DNA from: CAZLNO01 sp964561005
GTDB lineage: Bacteria > Pseudomonadota > Alphaproteobacteria > Kiloniellales > Rhodovibrionaceae
Length of the DNA: 64,000 nt
Assembly: GCA_964561005.1 (NCBI GenBank)
Contig: CAZLNO010000006.1
Coordinates: 6,362 to 70,361, forward strand
Direction of reading: 5' to 3'
A program made the position numbers and the translations under genes. The notes under the pieces were generated by a model. The model was not told the origin of the DNA and made no database searches. It saw only the letters and a program-made list of their open reading frames with translations. Positions 34,614 through 43,367 of this stretch are shown here, in pieces (position 1 is the first letter of the stretch; the number at the start of each line of letters is the position of its first letter).

Positions 34614-36005
34614 TCACGCCCCGGGATCGTCGGCGCCGCTGTTGCGTTGCGCGATTTCGGCGGCCAGCTCCTCGGCGCTGCGGCGCAGCCAGTCGGTGAC
34701 GACGACTCGATAGGGCGCCACGGTCTCGAGCTGGCGCAAGCTCGGCGGCAGCGCGGCGAGCTGGGCGGCGGCGCGCTCGCGAATCCGCGACAAGGTGGGC
34801 AGCTCGCCGACGAGCCCGCCGCCTTCCATGACCGGTTCCAGCAGCGGCGTGCCGGGCTGCGAATCCGACTCGAACGACAGGATGTCGCGCTGCATCCGGC
34901 CCGCGCGGTCAAACTCCCGCCAGACCTGCTTGCGGCCGGGCCAGGTCGCCTTGCCGGTGGAGAGCTTGCGGCGCAGACGGCCGGCATACTCCTGCAGCTT
35001 GTAGGCACAGTCCAGCGCCGGCGCGTCCTCCGAGGTGGTGAGCGCCGTGCCGATGCCGTAGCCGTCGATCGGCGCGCCGGCGGCGGTGAAGTCGCACAGC
35101 TTCCATTCGTTCAGGCCGCCGCTCACCAGCACGGCGACGTCGCGCAGTCCGCCCTCGTCCAGGATTCGCCGCACCTTCCGCGCCAGCGCGCCCAGGTCGC
35201 CGCTGTCGATGCGCACGCCCCGCACCTCGATGCCCTCCGCGCGCAGGCGCGGCGCGATGTCGACCACCTTCCGGGCGGCGCGCTCGGTGTCGTAGGTGTC
35301 GATCAGCAACACGACCTCTCGGGGGCGCGACCGGGCGAAGTTCAGGAAGGCCTGCGCTTCGTCGTCGTGCGCCTCGATATAGGAATGCGCCATCGTGCCC
35401 ATGATGGGAATGTCCCACAGCGGCGCCGCCGGCACCGTCGCCGTGCCGGCGAATCCGGCGATATAGGCCGCGCGCGCCGCCAACAGGCCGGCCTCCGCGC
35501 CGTGTGCCCGGCGCAGGCCGAAGTCCACCAGCCGCTTGCCCGGCGCCGCCAGCACCATGCGCGCGGCCTTGCTGGCGACGAGCGTGCTCACGTGCAGCAG
35601 GTTGATCAGCCGCGTCTCCAGAAGCTGGGCCACCGGCAGCGGCGCGGTGACGCGCAGGATCGGCTCGTCGGCGAAGAACACCGTGCCTTCCGGCATCGCG
35701 TGCACGTCGCCGGTGAAGCGGAAATTTTCCAGGTAATCGATGAAGTCCGTGCCGAAGCGGTTCGAATCGCGCAACCACTGCAGCTCGTCCGGCGCGAATC
35801 CGGCGCTCTGCAGGAACTCGACGACCGGGCCCAGCCCGGCGGCGAGCAGGAAGTTGCGGCCTTCCGGCTGTCGCCGCACGAAGAATTCGAAGCTCGCCGG
35901 TTCCGTGAAGCCCGAATCGAGGTAGGCCTGCATCATATTCAATTGATACAGATCGGTCAGCAGGAGGCTGCTGGGCGTCGCGGCGAATTTTCGCGCAGTT
36001 GTCAC
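34614..36005 (-). CDS. pncB: Nicotinate phosphoribosyltransferase
   Basis: 463 residues; converts nicotinate and PRPP to nicotinate mononucleotide in NAD salvage. Landmarks: TDLYQLNMMQAYLDSGF, FADEPILRVTAPLPVAQLLE, RLVDFGLRRAHGAEAGLLAAR, DTYDTERAARKVV, VRIDSGDLGALARKVRRILD, SGGLNEWK and GIGTALTTSEDAPALD. Start is GTG 36005 with GGGGGGAG at SD distance. It is monocistronic and divergent from mucR. Confidence 0.94.
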   Translation of the reverse strand: MTTARKFAATPSSLLLTDLYQLNMMQAYLDSGFTEPASFEFFVRRQPEGRNFLLAAGLGPVVEFLQSAGFAPDELQWLRDSNRFGTDFIDYLENFRFTGDVHAMPEGTVFFADEPILRVTAPLPVAQLLETRLINLLHVSTLVASKAARMVLAAPGKRLVDFGLRRAHGAEAGLLAARAAYIAGFAGTATVPAAPLWDIPIMGTMAHSYIEAHDDEAQAFLNFARSRPREVVLLIDTYDTERAARKVVDIAPRLRAEGIEVRGVRIDSGDLGALARKVRRILDEGGLRDVAVLVSGGLNEWKLCDFTAAGAPIDGYGIGTALTTSEDAPALDCAYKLQEYAGRLRRKLSTGKATWPGRKQVWREFDRAGRMQRDILSFESDSQPGTPLLEPVMEGGGLVGELPTLSRIRERAAAQLAALPPSLRQLETVAPYRVVVTDWLRRSAEELAAEIAQRNSGADDPGA

Positions 36006-36118
36006 GGGCTCCCCCCTCGGAATTCTTCAGTCCTCGCGCAGCCCCCCGACGCGCGCCGCTGGCGGCGGCAGGCATCGGCCGGGATTGTCTATTTACCTAG
36101 GCAGCAGCTTCGGATAAG

Positions 36119-36285
36119 GGAAGGTTAAAGCCGACCACGGTTCTCCTATCCGGGCGGGTTGTCCGTCCGGGGTCAATTTGATCGCAAAAATTTGATACAA
36201 GCAATGCCCGCGCAAAAAATTTATCGGACGTCTTTGCATATTTGAATTTCTGGATTATATGGGGGGCAGCTTGCCGGGGATGTTC
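36119..36285. promoter_or_regulatory. AT-rich divergent control region pncB-mucR
   Basis: This is one of the few AT-rich patches (for example GCAAAAAATTTATC and GCATATTTGAATTTCTGGAT). MucR/Ros proteins bind AT-rich DNA and repress their own genes, so this is the natural place for autoregulation. No exact operator can be fixed. GGAGGTG at about 36287-36293 is the mucR ribosome site. Confidence 0.4.
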
Positions 36286-36301
36286 AGGAGGTGAAAAGAG
36301 G

Positions 36302-36754
36302 ATGCCCGAAGAGAAGGACAACGCGTCCCTGACCGAAATGACCACGCGGATTGTCTCCGCTTATGTTTCTCATAACCGTGTCGAACCCGATCAGGTTCCA
36401 CAGGTTATCCAGGCTGTTGCCCGCGATTTAAAGGCGCTGCAGTCCGGAGAGACCGAAGAGACCGGCACGACTGTCCAGCCGGCGGTGAATCCGCGGCGGT
36501 CCATTGGCCGCGACCATTTGGTCTGCCTGGTCTGCGGGCGCAAGCAGAAGGCTCTGAAGCGCCATCTTGCCAAGGCGCACGACCTGACGCCGGAGCAGTA
36601 CCGGGAGATGTTCGGCCTGCGGCCCGACTATCCGATGGTGGCGCCGAACACCTCGAAGCGCCGCTCGGAGATCGCCCGCTCGATCGGCCTCGGCCGTCGG
36701 GACAACGAGCCGGAAGAGGATCCGCGCGGCCGAAGCAAGTCGCGTGCCGCCTAG
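36302..36754 (+). CDS. mucR: Ros/MucR-family zinc-finger transcriptional regulator
   Basis: 150 residues. The family zinc finger is CLVCGRKQKALKRHLAKAHD (residues ~79-98), followed by LTPEQYREMFGLRPDYPMVA, the MucR hallmark. The N-terminal ~50 residues (TTRIVSAYVSHNRVEPDQV) form the oligomerisation region. These H-NS-like regulators control exopolysaccharide, motility and surface genes in alphaproteobacteria, so surface structures such as the pilus locus nearby could be targets; this is inference. ATG 36302 follows AGGAGGTG. Confidence 0.94.
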   Translation: MPEEKDNASLTEMTTRIVSAYVSHNRVEPDQVPQVIQAVARDLKALQSGETEETGTTVQPAVNPRRSIGRDHLVCLVCGRKQKALKRHLAKAHDLTPEQYREMFGLRPDYPMVAPNTSKRRSEIARSIGLGRRDNEPEEDPRGRSKSRAA

Positions 36755-36787
36755 GCACCGCTAGGCACCGCTTCTGTCAGCTTCGCG

Positions 36788-36841
36788 CGAACGCCCCGCC
36801 AGCCAACAGCCGGTGACACGGCCCGGCGGGCGGGGCATTCG
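36788..36841 (+). terminator. Hairpin downstream of mucR
   Basis: CGAACGCCCCGCC (36788-36800) pairs with GGCGGGGCATTCG (36829-36841), 13 pairs with one A-C mismatch, 33 bases after the mucR stop. No T-run. The rest of the gap to 37106 holds nothing I recognise. Confidence 0.5.
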
Positions 36842-37106
36842 TGTGTCGTGGCGTTTTCCGTCAAGCTTCGTCCAGGGGCGATTCCCTCTGGACACGTCGA
36901 GCCACAGTGATTAGGTGGGTGTTGCATCCGGATGCCGGAAGTGGCCCGGCTTTCTCGGTGTAAGACCTATCGGCGCTCAGCCATGCGAGGCCTTCTCTGG
37001 CGGGGCGCACGGCTTTCGATACCGGGCCACTCAGCCGGCGCCCCAGGCGATCCCGCCCGCAAGCGCGCCCGCGCCGTATCGACGCACCCCGAAGTCGTCG
37101 CCCACG

Positions 37107-37661
37107 TCATCGCTCGGATCGGTTTATCTGCCGCCGCAACGCCCAGGGCGCGTCGCGCAGCAGCGCCGCGCCCTCCCGCAGCCAGGGCAGCAGGCGGCGC
37201 GGCCCCTCCGGCACCGGCGCCGGCACCACGCACAGCCCCTGCGCCCGGAAGACCAGACGGGCCCGCCGCATGTGAAAAGCGTCGGTGACCAGCAGCACCC
37301 GCTGCCCCCCACGTGGACGCAGTATCTCGGCCGACAAGACGGCGTTCTCCCGCGTGTTGCGCGCCCGCGGCTCCAGAAGGATGGCGGCCTCGGGCACGCC
37401 GGCACCGCGGGCGATCGCCGCCATCGCCTCGGCCTCGCTGCGTCTGCCGTCGCCGCCGCAAGGCCCGCCGCTGAAGAGCAGCAAGGGGGCGGCGCCCGCC
37501 TCGTAGAGAGCGACCGCGTGGCGCGCGCGCCGGACGAGCGCCGGGCTGGGCTGGCCATCCCGCCGGAACGCCGCGCCCAGCGCCACGATGGCGTCGGCGC
37601 GGGGCGGCTGGCGGCCATGGCCCGGGGGATGGCTGTCGATGCTTTTGCTTTCGCCTGGCAA
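37107..37661 (-). CDS. YdcF/ElyC-family DUF218 protein
   Basis: 184 residues from TTG 37661, the only in-frame start before the domain and therefore uncertain. The DUF218 fold: ADAIVALGAAFRRDGQPSPA, LLLFSGGPCGGDGRRSEAEA, ILLEPRARNTRENAVLSAEI, VLLVTDAFHMRRARLVFRAQ. The family acts in envelope-related metabolism (SanA, ElyC) and may bind S-adenosylmethionine; the reaction is not known. No membrane anchor visible. It follows the site-2 protease gene by 20 bases on the same strand. Confidence 0.82.
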   Translation of the reverse strand: MPGESKSIDSHPPGHGRQPPRADAIVALGAAFRRDGQPSPALVRRARHAVALYEAGAAPLLLFSGGPCGGDGRRSEAEAMAAIARGAGVPEAAILLEPRARNTRENAVLSAEILRPRGGQRVLLVTDAFHMRRARLVFRAQGLCVVPAPVPEGPRRLLPWLREGAALLRDAPWALRRQINRSER

Positions 37662-37681
37662 TGCGCGACCTGTCGCCCGGC

Positions 37682-38818
37682 CTAATCGCCCGCCTCCAGC
37701 TCCTGTCGCAGGCGAAGGTATTGCATCAGGTCGCGCAGGGCGAGGATGCCGTGCAGCCTGTCGCCCTCGGCCACCAGGAGCCAGCCGTCGCCGCTGGTTT
37801 GCAGGCGCTCCAGCGCGTCCTGGGCCGTGCAATCGGGGCGGATCGTCGTCTCTTCGCCACGCGGCTGCATGACGTCGCGCACCCGGACCTCCGGCCAGCG
37901 CTCCTGCGGCACGGCCTTGACGTGCCGGGTCCCCACATGGCCCAGCAGGCGGCCGCCCTCGACCACGGGATAGCGGTGGTGGTGATGGCGGTAGACCACG
38001 GCGTCGACCAGGTCGCGCAGGCTGTCCTCGGGGGCGACGGTCACCGGGTCGCGGGTCATCACGTCGCGCACCCGCTGGCCCTCCAGGGCGAGGCGGTCGA
38101 GGAGATGGCGGTAGGTGCCGCCGGCCTGCCCCTGCACGAACAGCCCGATCAGGAACCACCACATGCCGCCGATGAAGTTGCCGAGCATCAAGGCCTGCAA
38201 GATGCCGAGCGCCATCAGCAGCATGCCGAAGCCCTGGCCCAGGCGGCTGGCCACGCGGGTCGCGCCGCGCAGGTCCTTGCCCCAGCGCCACAGCAGCGCG
38301 CGCAAGGCCCGCCCGCCGTCCATCGGAAAGGCGGGCAGCAGGTTGAACACCGCCAGGGCCACGTTGATGATCGCCAGATAGCGCGGCACCCCCGCCCAGT
38401 GTTCCGGCGCCCCCAGCCCGGCCAGCGCCTGCCACAGCAGGTAGAACGCGCCGGCCAGGACCAGGCTGGCGATCGGCCCGGCGATGGCCATCAGGAACTC
38501 CGAGTTCGGCGTCTCGGGTTCGCTCTGCATCTCCGCCGCGCCGCCGAAGAGGAACAGCGTGATGCCACTCACCTGGATGCCGTAGTGCCGGCCCACGACG
38601 GCGTGCGACAGCTCGTGGAACAGCAGCGAGACGAACAGCCCGACCGTCCCCAGCACCCCGAGCGCCCAGTAGGTGCGCTGCGGCAGCTCGGGATAGAAGG
38701 CCGGAAAGAACCCCCCGGCCAGCGACCACAGCACCAGCAGCGCCAGGAACACCCAGCTCACGTCCGCGCGTATTTCGAACCCCAGCACGCGGCCCAGGAC
38801 CACCCGGTTGCCGAACAT
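37682..38818 (-). CDS. Site-2 protease-like M50 metalloprotease with two CBS domains
   Basis: 378 residues. Six or so membrane spans carry the zinc site HELSH (HExxH, ~68-72) and the distant ligand NLLPAFPMDGGR (~159-170). The cytoplasmic C-terminus has two CBS motifs (VRDVMTRDPVTVAPEDSLRD, VRDVMQPRGEETTIRPD). This is the SpoIVFB/M50B-type group that cleaves membrane-bound regulators or proproteins, gated by nucleotide binding to CBS. A His-rich stretch YRHHHHRYP lies in the first CBS domain. Target unknown. Confidence 0.93.
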   Translation of the reverse strand: MFGNRVVLGRVLGFEIRADVSWVFLALLVLWSLAGGFFPAFYPELPQRTYWALGVLGTVGLFVSLLFHELSHAVVGRHYGIQVSGITLFLFGGAAEMQSEPETPNSEFLMAIAGPIASLVLAGAFYLLWQALAGLGAPEHWAGVPRYLAIINVALAVFNLLPAFPMDGGRALRALLWRWGKDLRGATRVASRLGQGFGMLLMALGILQALMLGNFIGGMWWFLIGLFVQGQAGGTYRHLLDRLALEGQRVRDVMTRDPVTVAPEDSLRDLVDAVVYRHHHHRYPVVEGGRLLGHVGTRHVKAVPQERWPEVRVRDVMQPRGEETTIRPDCTAQDALERLQTSGDGWLLVAEGDRLHGILALRDLMQYLRLRQELEAGD

Positions 38819-38920
38819 GGCGACTCCCTCGTTTCACCCTCGCCAGATTAACGCGCGCGCGCGCCGCGGGTTTTGCGCCAGATCATGTCCGTCGTCGGGA
38901 GACTCGCCGGAATTGGAAAA

Positions 38921-39211
38921 CTACCGCAGCCGAAAGCACGCGCTCTCGATTTCGAGCGCGTCGCCGGCAGCGGCATCTTCCTCGATGCGGCAAAGGATGA
39001 CGCTGTACTTTCGGCGCAGGATCATGCGGGCGTCGCGGCGACCGTCCAGGGCGTAGTGGGCGATGCGGTAGCCCTCGGCGAGAAGCTGGACCACGCCGCG
39101 CTCCACCGCTGGCAGCATGTCCTCCTTCTCGTCCGCCAGGACCGGCGACGCGGCGGCCAGGCAGACGAGCGCGACAGCGACGAAGCGGGAGCGAAGTCGG
39201 GGTTTGGTCAT
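38921..39211 (-). CDS. Small exported protein downstream of the pilT-like gene
   Basis: 96 residues starting MTKPRLRSRFVAVALVCLAA with signal cleavage near VLADE. The mature ~68 residues contain two Cys (YSVILCRIEE, IESACFRLR), probably disulphide-linked. ATG 39211 has GGAGAG upstream; ATG 39223 is an alternative. No family recognised. Last gene of the minus-strand mshN-mshM-pilT cluster, so possibly a pilus accessory. Confidence 0.68.
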   Translation of the reverse strand: MTKPRLRSRFVAVALVCLAAASPVLADEKEDMLPAVERGVVQLLAEGYRIAHYALDGRRDARMILRRKYSVILCRIEEDAAAGDALEIESACFRLR

Positions 39212-39246
39212 CGGGCTCTCCATGCCGGTGCGCGCCGCCGGGCGGA

Positions 39247-40362
39247 TCATCGCCGTCGCGCGCGCGGCGAACGGCGCCCCTCGGCCGGGTCCGGCTCCGC
39301 GTCGTCGCCGGCGCGCTGGGGCTGGAACTGCGCCCGCCAGTGGGCGGCGACCTCGGCGCTGACATAGCCGTCCTGCTGCAACTGCGCGATGGACTGCGCC
39401 ATGGTCTGCATGCCCGCCGAGCGGCCCAGCTCGATGGTCTGGGCGAGCTGCGGGATCTTGCCCTCGCGGATCTGGTTGCGCACCGGCGCGGTGCCCAGCA
39501 TGACCTCCATCGCCGCCGCCCGGCCGCCATCGACGCGCGGCAGCAGCCGCTGGGTGATCACGGCGGTGAGGCCGGTGGCCAGCATGGCGCGCACCAGCTC
39601 CTTCTCGTTGCCGGGAAAGACATCCAGGATACGGTCGACCGCCTGCGGCGCGGTGGGCGCGTGCATGCTGGCGATCACGAGCTGGCCGGTCTCCGCCGCG
39701 GTCAGCGCCAGGGAGATGGTCTCCAGGTCGCGCATCTCGCCCACCAGGATGATGTCCGGGTCCTCGCGCAGGGCGGCGCGCAGGGCGGTGTGGAAGGAGC
39801 GCGTGTGCCGCCCCACCTCGCGCTGGGAGATGAGGCAGTTCTTGTTGGCGTGCAGGTACTCGATCGGGTCCTCGATGGTGATGACGTGATGGCGCCGGGT
39901 CTCGTTGACGCGGTCGACCAGCGCCGCCATCGTCGTCGACTTGCCGGAGCCGGTCGGCCCCGTCAGCAGGATCAGCCCGTTCTCCCGCGCGGCAAGGGCG
40001 CGGACGGACTCCGGCGCGGGGAGGTGTTCGAGCGGCGGCGGCGCGGCGGGCAGGCGGCGGATCGCCAGCGCCGTGCCCATCTGGGTGCGGTAGGCGTTGA
40101 CGCGGTAGCGGTCGCCGGCACCCAGCGTCCGCGCGAAGTCCAGGTCCTCGGCCGCTTCCGCGTCTTCCTCGGGGCCCTCGCCGGCGGCCAGCAGCGCCGC
40201 CAGGATGTCGCGCAGCGCGCCCTCCGACAGCGGCGGGGTATCGACGGCGCGCAGCTCGCCGCGCACGCGCATCATCGGCGGATGCCCGGCGGAGAGGTGG
40301 ACGTCGCTGGCGCCGGCCTTCTTGGCGCCGGCCAGCAAGGCTTCGAGAAGCTCGCTTGCCAT
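39247..40362 (-). CDS. pilT: PilT-like type IV pilus retraction ATPase
   Basis: 371-residue hexameric ATPase that depolymerises pili. N-domain motifs ASDVHLSAGHPPMMRVRGEL; Walker A GPTGSGKST (135-143); Asp box TIEDPIEYLH; Walker B RAALREDPDIILVGEMRD; His box IASMHAPTA; AIRMN-like C-terminal ELGRSAGMQTMAQSIAQL. The C-terminus adds a charged tail (RAGDDAEPDPAEGRRSPRARRR). MSHA loci normally have pilT elsewhere, so its presence in the locus is notable. Confidence 0.92.
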   Translation of the reverse strand: MASELLEALLAGAKKAGASDVHLSAGHPPMMRVRGELRAVDTPPLSEGALRDILAALLAAGEGPEEDAEAAEDLDFARTLGAGDRYRVNAYRTQMGTALAIRRLPAAPPPLEHLPAPESVRALAARENGLILLTGPTGSGKSTTMAALVDRVNETRRHHVITIEDPIEYLHANKNCLISQREVGRHTRSFHTALRAALREDPDIILVGEMRDLETISLALTAAETGQLVIASMHAPTAPQAVDRILDVFPGNEKELVRAMLATGLTAVITQRLLPRVDGGRAAAMEVMLGTAPVRNQIREGKIPQLAQTIELGRSAGMQTMAQSIAQLQQDGYVSAEVAAHWRAQFQPQRAGDDAEPDPAEGRRSPRARRR

Positions 40363-40443
40363 CGTCCTCCGCCGCGCATGTCGACCGCCTCGCCCTGGAC
40401 GCTAGCGCGTCGGGGATAAGCAATCCTTAATCTTGCCGCGCGC

Positions 40444-41325
40444 TCAGGCGCCCCAGCGGCTCGCCCAGGCCGGTTGGCCACGCCGCCAGCGGCGCAGGCC
40501 GCCCCGGCGTGGCGCCGTGTCGGGACTCGAGTCGGCGATGGCGCGCAGGGCGTCGCGCCGGGTCACCTGCGGCCGGCCCGTCGCGTAGGCGGCCAGCAGG
40601 GCGCGGTCGGCCAGGATGTTGATGACGCGCGGGATGCCGTCGGCCGCCTTTACCACCGTGCGCAGGGCGCGTCGGGTGAAGATCGCCCGGCCCGCCGGCT
40701 CCAGGCTGCACTGCGCCAGGCGGTAGCGCATGTACTCCACGCCGGTGTCCACGTCGAAGGGGCGTGTCTGGAAACTGAAGGTGATGCGCTGATTGAGTTG
40801 GCGCATGCTGTACTGCCGCAGCAACCGGTCCAGCTCCGGCTGGGCGAACAGCACGATCTGCAGCAGCTTCGCCTCGTCGGTCTCCAGGTTCGACAGCAGG
40901 CGCACAGTCTCCAGCCCCGCCCGATCCAGCGCCTGCGCCTCGTCGATGACCAGCACCGCCCGCCGCCCCTCCGCGTGCAGCGCGATCAGGTGATCGGCCA
41001 GAAGCTGGTAGGGATCCGCCGCACCGTCCGGCGACAGCCCGAACTCCCGGCAGAGCGCCAGCATGGTGGCGCGGAAGTCCGCCTGCGGCACGGTCAGGAA
41101 GGCGACGGGCGAGCCCTGGTCGGTAAAGTACTGGATGACGATGCGGCACAGCAGCGTCTTGCCGGTGCCCACCTCGCCGGTGACCTTCACGATCGGCTCG
41201 CCGCGGTGCAGCGCGTAGATCACCGATTCGAGGATCGGCTGGTGCGAGCGCGCGAAGAAGAGCTGGCGGTTCGGCGTCAGGCTGAACGGCGCCTGACGCA
41301 GGCCGAAATGGTCGAGGTAGGGCAT
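40444..41325 (-). CDS. mshM: MshM/ExeA-type AAA ATPase
   Basis: 293 residues. The start YLDHFGLRQAPFSLTPNRQL is diagnostic of the ExeA/MshM family. Walker A GEVGTGKT (50-57), Walker B VLVIDEAQAL, sensor NLETDEAKLLQIVLFAQPEL. These ATPases help insert or assemble the secretin or pilus machine. Lacks the C-terminal peptidoglycan-binding domain of ExeA, as expected for MshM. Begins 7 bases after mshN on the same strand. Confidence 0.92.
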   Translation of the reverse strand: MPYLDHFGLRQAPFSLTPNRQLFFARSHQPILESVIYALHRGEPIVKVTGEVGTGKTLLCRIVIQYFTDQGSPVAFLTVPQADFRATMLALCREFGLSPDGAADPYQLLADHLIALHAEGRRAVLVIDEAQALDRAGLETVRLLSNLETDEAKLLQIVLFAQPELDRLLRQYSMRQLNQRITFSFQTRPFDVDTGVEYMRYRLAQCSLEPAGRAIFTRRALRTVVKAADGIPRVINILADRALLAAYATGRPQVTRRDALRAIADSSPDTAPRRGGLRRWRRGQPAWASRWGA

Positions 41326-41332
41326 CGGGCGG

Positions 41333-43138
41333 TCACCCTCTCAGGAACGCCAGGCGCTGGCGCACGGACTCCAGGGGCAGGTCCGGCGGCACGCCCCGCG
41401 CGGCCTCGGCGTCGAGCACCTGCTGATAGACCTGTACCGCCGCCGCGTGCCGGCCGGCGCGATCGTAGAGGATCGCCAGATTGTAGCGGAAACGCAGGCT
41501 TTCCGGCGCGAGCTGGACGGCCCGGCGCATGCTGGCGATCGCCGCCTCCGGCCGGCCGAGGCGGGCCTGGACGGCGGCAAGCTGCGCGTGCAGAGGCGCG
41601 TAGGCCGGGTAGCGCCGGCGCAGCTTCTCCAGCGAGCCCAGGGCCGATTCCGGCGCCCCCTGCCCGGCCAGCGCCACCAGGCTGCGCAACGCGCGGCGGT
41701 TGCCGGGGTCCACCTCCAGCAGGTGGCGGTAGGTGTCCAGCGCCTCCTCGCGCAGGCCCATCCGCTGCAACGCCACCCCCAGGCCGAGCAGCGAGTCCGG
41801 ATCATCCGGGACCTGGTCCAGGATCTGCTGGTACTGCCGGGCCGCCGTGCCCGGATTGCCGTCGCGCAGGGCCTGCGCCGCGGCGCGCTGGGTATCCGCC
41901 ATCACCCGGCGGCGGTTGTCCGTTCGAACTTCAAGCGCGAGGCCTTGCCGACGCGCCGGGGTCGCCGCGTTGACGAACCGTCGGCGCGCGCTGTCGGAAC
42001 CGTCCGACGCTGACGCGCCCGAAGCCGCGTCCGGGTCCGGGAGCGATCCCGCTGCCGCCTGCTTTTCGGCCGGGGCCGACGCCTTGGCCGCATCGTCAGC
42101 GGCATCGCGCGTCGCCACGGTGGAGCGACGCAGCACGTCGGCGGCGTCCTCGGCCACGATGACCTCCGGCGTCGCCGGCTTGGGCGTGGGCGGCCGCGGG
42201 CGCGATACGGGTCCGGCCCGGGCAAGCTGGCGCCCCGCCGGCCCGGTGTCCGGCGCGACCCGGTCGGGCGTCGACTGCTTTTGATAGCCGCCCAGGGCCA
42301 GTGCCGCCGACTCGGACGAGGACTGGGGCCGGGAGGAAGACCGGGAGGCGGCCTGGGTCGAGCCATCCCTGATGCCGATCGAGTCGCCGCCGGTCGGGAT
42401 CGGGCCGATCGTGGGCGGCGCCAAGCGCGCCACCGAACCCCGTTGCGCGGTCTCGCCGGTCTTCGTCCTGGGCGGCGCCGCGTCATGCGCCACCGCCGGC
42501 GCGGCGGTCTCCGGTCCGCTCGCGGCGTCGGGCTTGCCCGGCGCGCTCGGCTCGGGGATCGGCAGGCTCCTGCGCGTGTCCGGCGCGCGCGCCGTGCGGG
42601 GCAGATCGGCATACGGCCGAATCAGGCGCGCGACGCTGTCCACCGCCTCGCCCGCCGTCTCGCGCGTCGTGTCCCAGGCCGCGGCGGCGGATTGCCAAAC
42701 CGGCGCCACCCTGTCCAGCACGGGCGCCGCCTGACGGCGCAGGCGCGCCAGATCGAATTCCCCCACGACCGCGCCGCCGTCGGAGACGGCCCCCTCCGGC
42801 AGCAGCGCCCGGATCGACGGCATCTCCGGCGTTCGGATGAAGCTTTCATAGACGAAGAGCGCGCCGCCAAGCCCCGCGGAGATCACGACGAGCCGCAGCC
42901 ACCAGCGCAGGCATCCCCGCAAAAAGCGGCCGATTCGCGAGCCGCCGACCCGGGAGGCGGCGGCATCGCTCCCCGCGTCGCGCGGCGGCGGCTGCGGCTG
43001 TGAGGCGTCCGATCCGGCGCCGGGCCAGGCGATCGGCCGGGCTTCGCCATCGCCGCGGCCGCCGGCCGCACACGCCTGCCCGCCGCCTTGCGCCCGCGCC
43101 GCGCGCGATTTTTCCAAGGCTGCGAAAAGTACGCTCAT
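41333..43138 (-). CDS. mshN: MshN-like membrane-anchored TPR protein
   Basis: 601 residues. The N-terminal MSVLFAALEKSRAARA resembles MshN. One membrane span lies at ~81-97 (LRLVVISAGLGGALFVYE). A long Ala/Pro/Ser-rich periplasmic linker (~120-400) leads to four or more TPRs at ~410-590 (ALRDGNPGTAARQYQQILDQ, PDSLLGLGVALQRMGLREEA, and so on). It probably scaffolds the pilus machine in the periplasm. Divergent from mshL; a perfect CtrA box lies 46 bases upstream of its ATG. Confidence 0.85.
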   Translation of the reverse strand: MSVLFAALEKSRAARAQGGGQACAAGGRGDGEARPIAWPGAGSDASQPQPPPRDAGSDAAASRVGGSRIGRFLRGCLRWWLRLVVISAGLGGALFVYESFIRTPEMPSIRALLPEGAVSDGGAVVGEFDLARLRRQAAPVLDRVAPVWQSAAAAWDTTRETAGEAVDSVARLIRPYADLPRTARAPDTRRSLPIPEPSAPGKPDAASGPETAAPAVAHDAAPPRTKTGETAQRGSVARLAPPTIGPIPTGGDSIGIRDGSTQAASRSSSRPQSSSESAALALGGYQKQSTPDRVAPDTGPAGRQLARAGPVSRPRPPTPKPATPEVIVAEDAADVLRRSTVATRDAADDAAKASAPAEKQAAAGSLPDPDAASGASASDGSDSARRRFVNAATPARRQGLALEVRTDNRRRVMADTQRAAAQALRDGNPGTAARQYQQILDQVPDDPDSLLGLGVALQRMGLREEALDTYRHLLEVDPGNRRALRSLVALAGQGAPESALGSLEKLRRRYPAYAPLHAQLAAVQARLGRPEAAIASMRRAVQLAPESLRFRYNLAILYDRAGRHAAAVQVYQQVLDAEAARGVPPDLPLESVRQRLAFLRG

Positions 43139-43181
43139 CCCGTTGTCCAGACCCCATTGCCGCGCAATTCTCGGCCCAACT

Positions 43182-43287
43182 CGTTAACCAAATATTAAGT
43201 CTTACAGCCTCGGATGCACGCACGTCCGGCGACCACGCATCCGCCCGATTTGTGCAACTTCGATTTATAGTGATCGTTAACCAAATA
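43182..43287. repeat. 13-bp direct repeats in the mshN-mshL divergent promoter region
   Basis: CGTTAACCAAATA occurs at 43182-43194 and again at 43275-43287, 93 bases apart, in the AT-rich gap between divergent pilus operons. The first copy forms the left half of the CtrA-type box; the second has only the left half-site. Confidence 0.6.
43184..43198. promoter_or_regulatory. CtrA-type box TTAA-N7-TTAA before mshN
   Basis: TTAACCAAATATTAA fits the CtrA consensus TTAA-N7-TTAA exactly. It is 46 bases upstream of the mshN ATG on the minus strand, a position compatible with a CtrA-controlled promoter, and 170 bases from mshL. Confidence 0.65.
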
Positions 43288-43367
43288 AAGTGTAAAAGTC
43301 CGGCACGATCTGGTGATCACGAAACCGTATTGACGATCCGTTAAACTTAATACTGGGGTCGGACGGC

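Noticed and set aside
36755..37106. Small open frames in the gap after mucR
   Set aside because: Arg/Pro/Ala-rich, no ribosome site or domain; they overlap the DUF218 gene on the other strand.
43333..43345. TTAAACTTAA near mshL as a CtrA box
   Set aside because: Spacing between the TTAA halves is 2, not 7.
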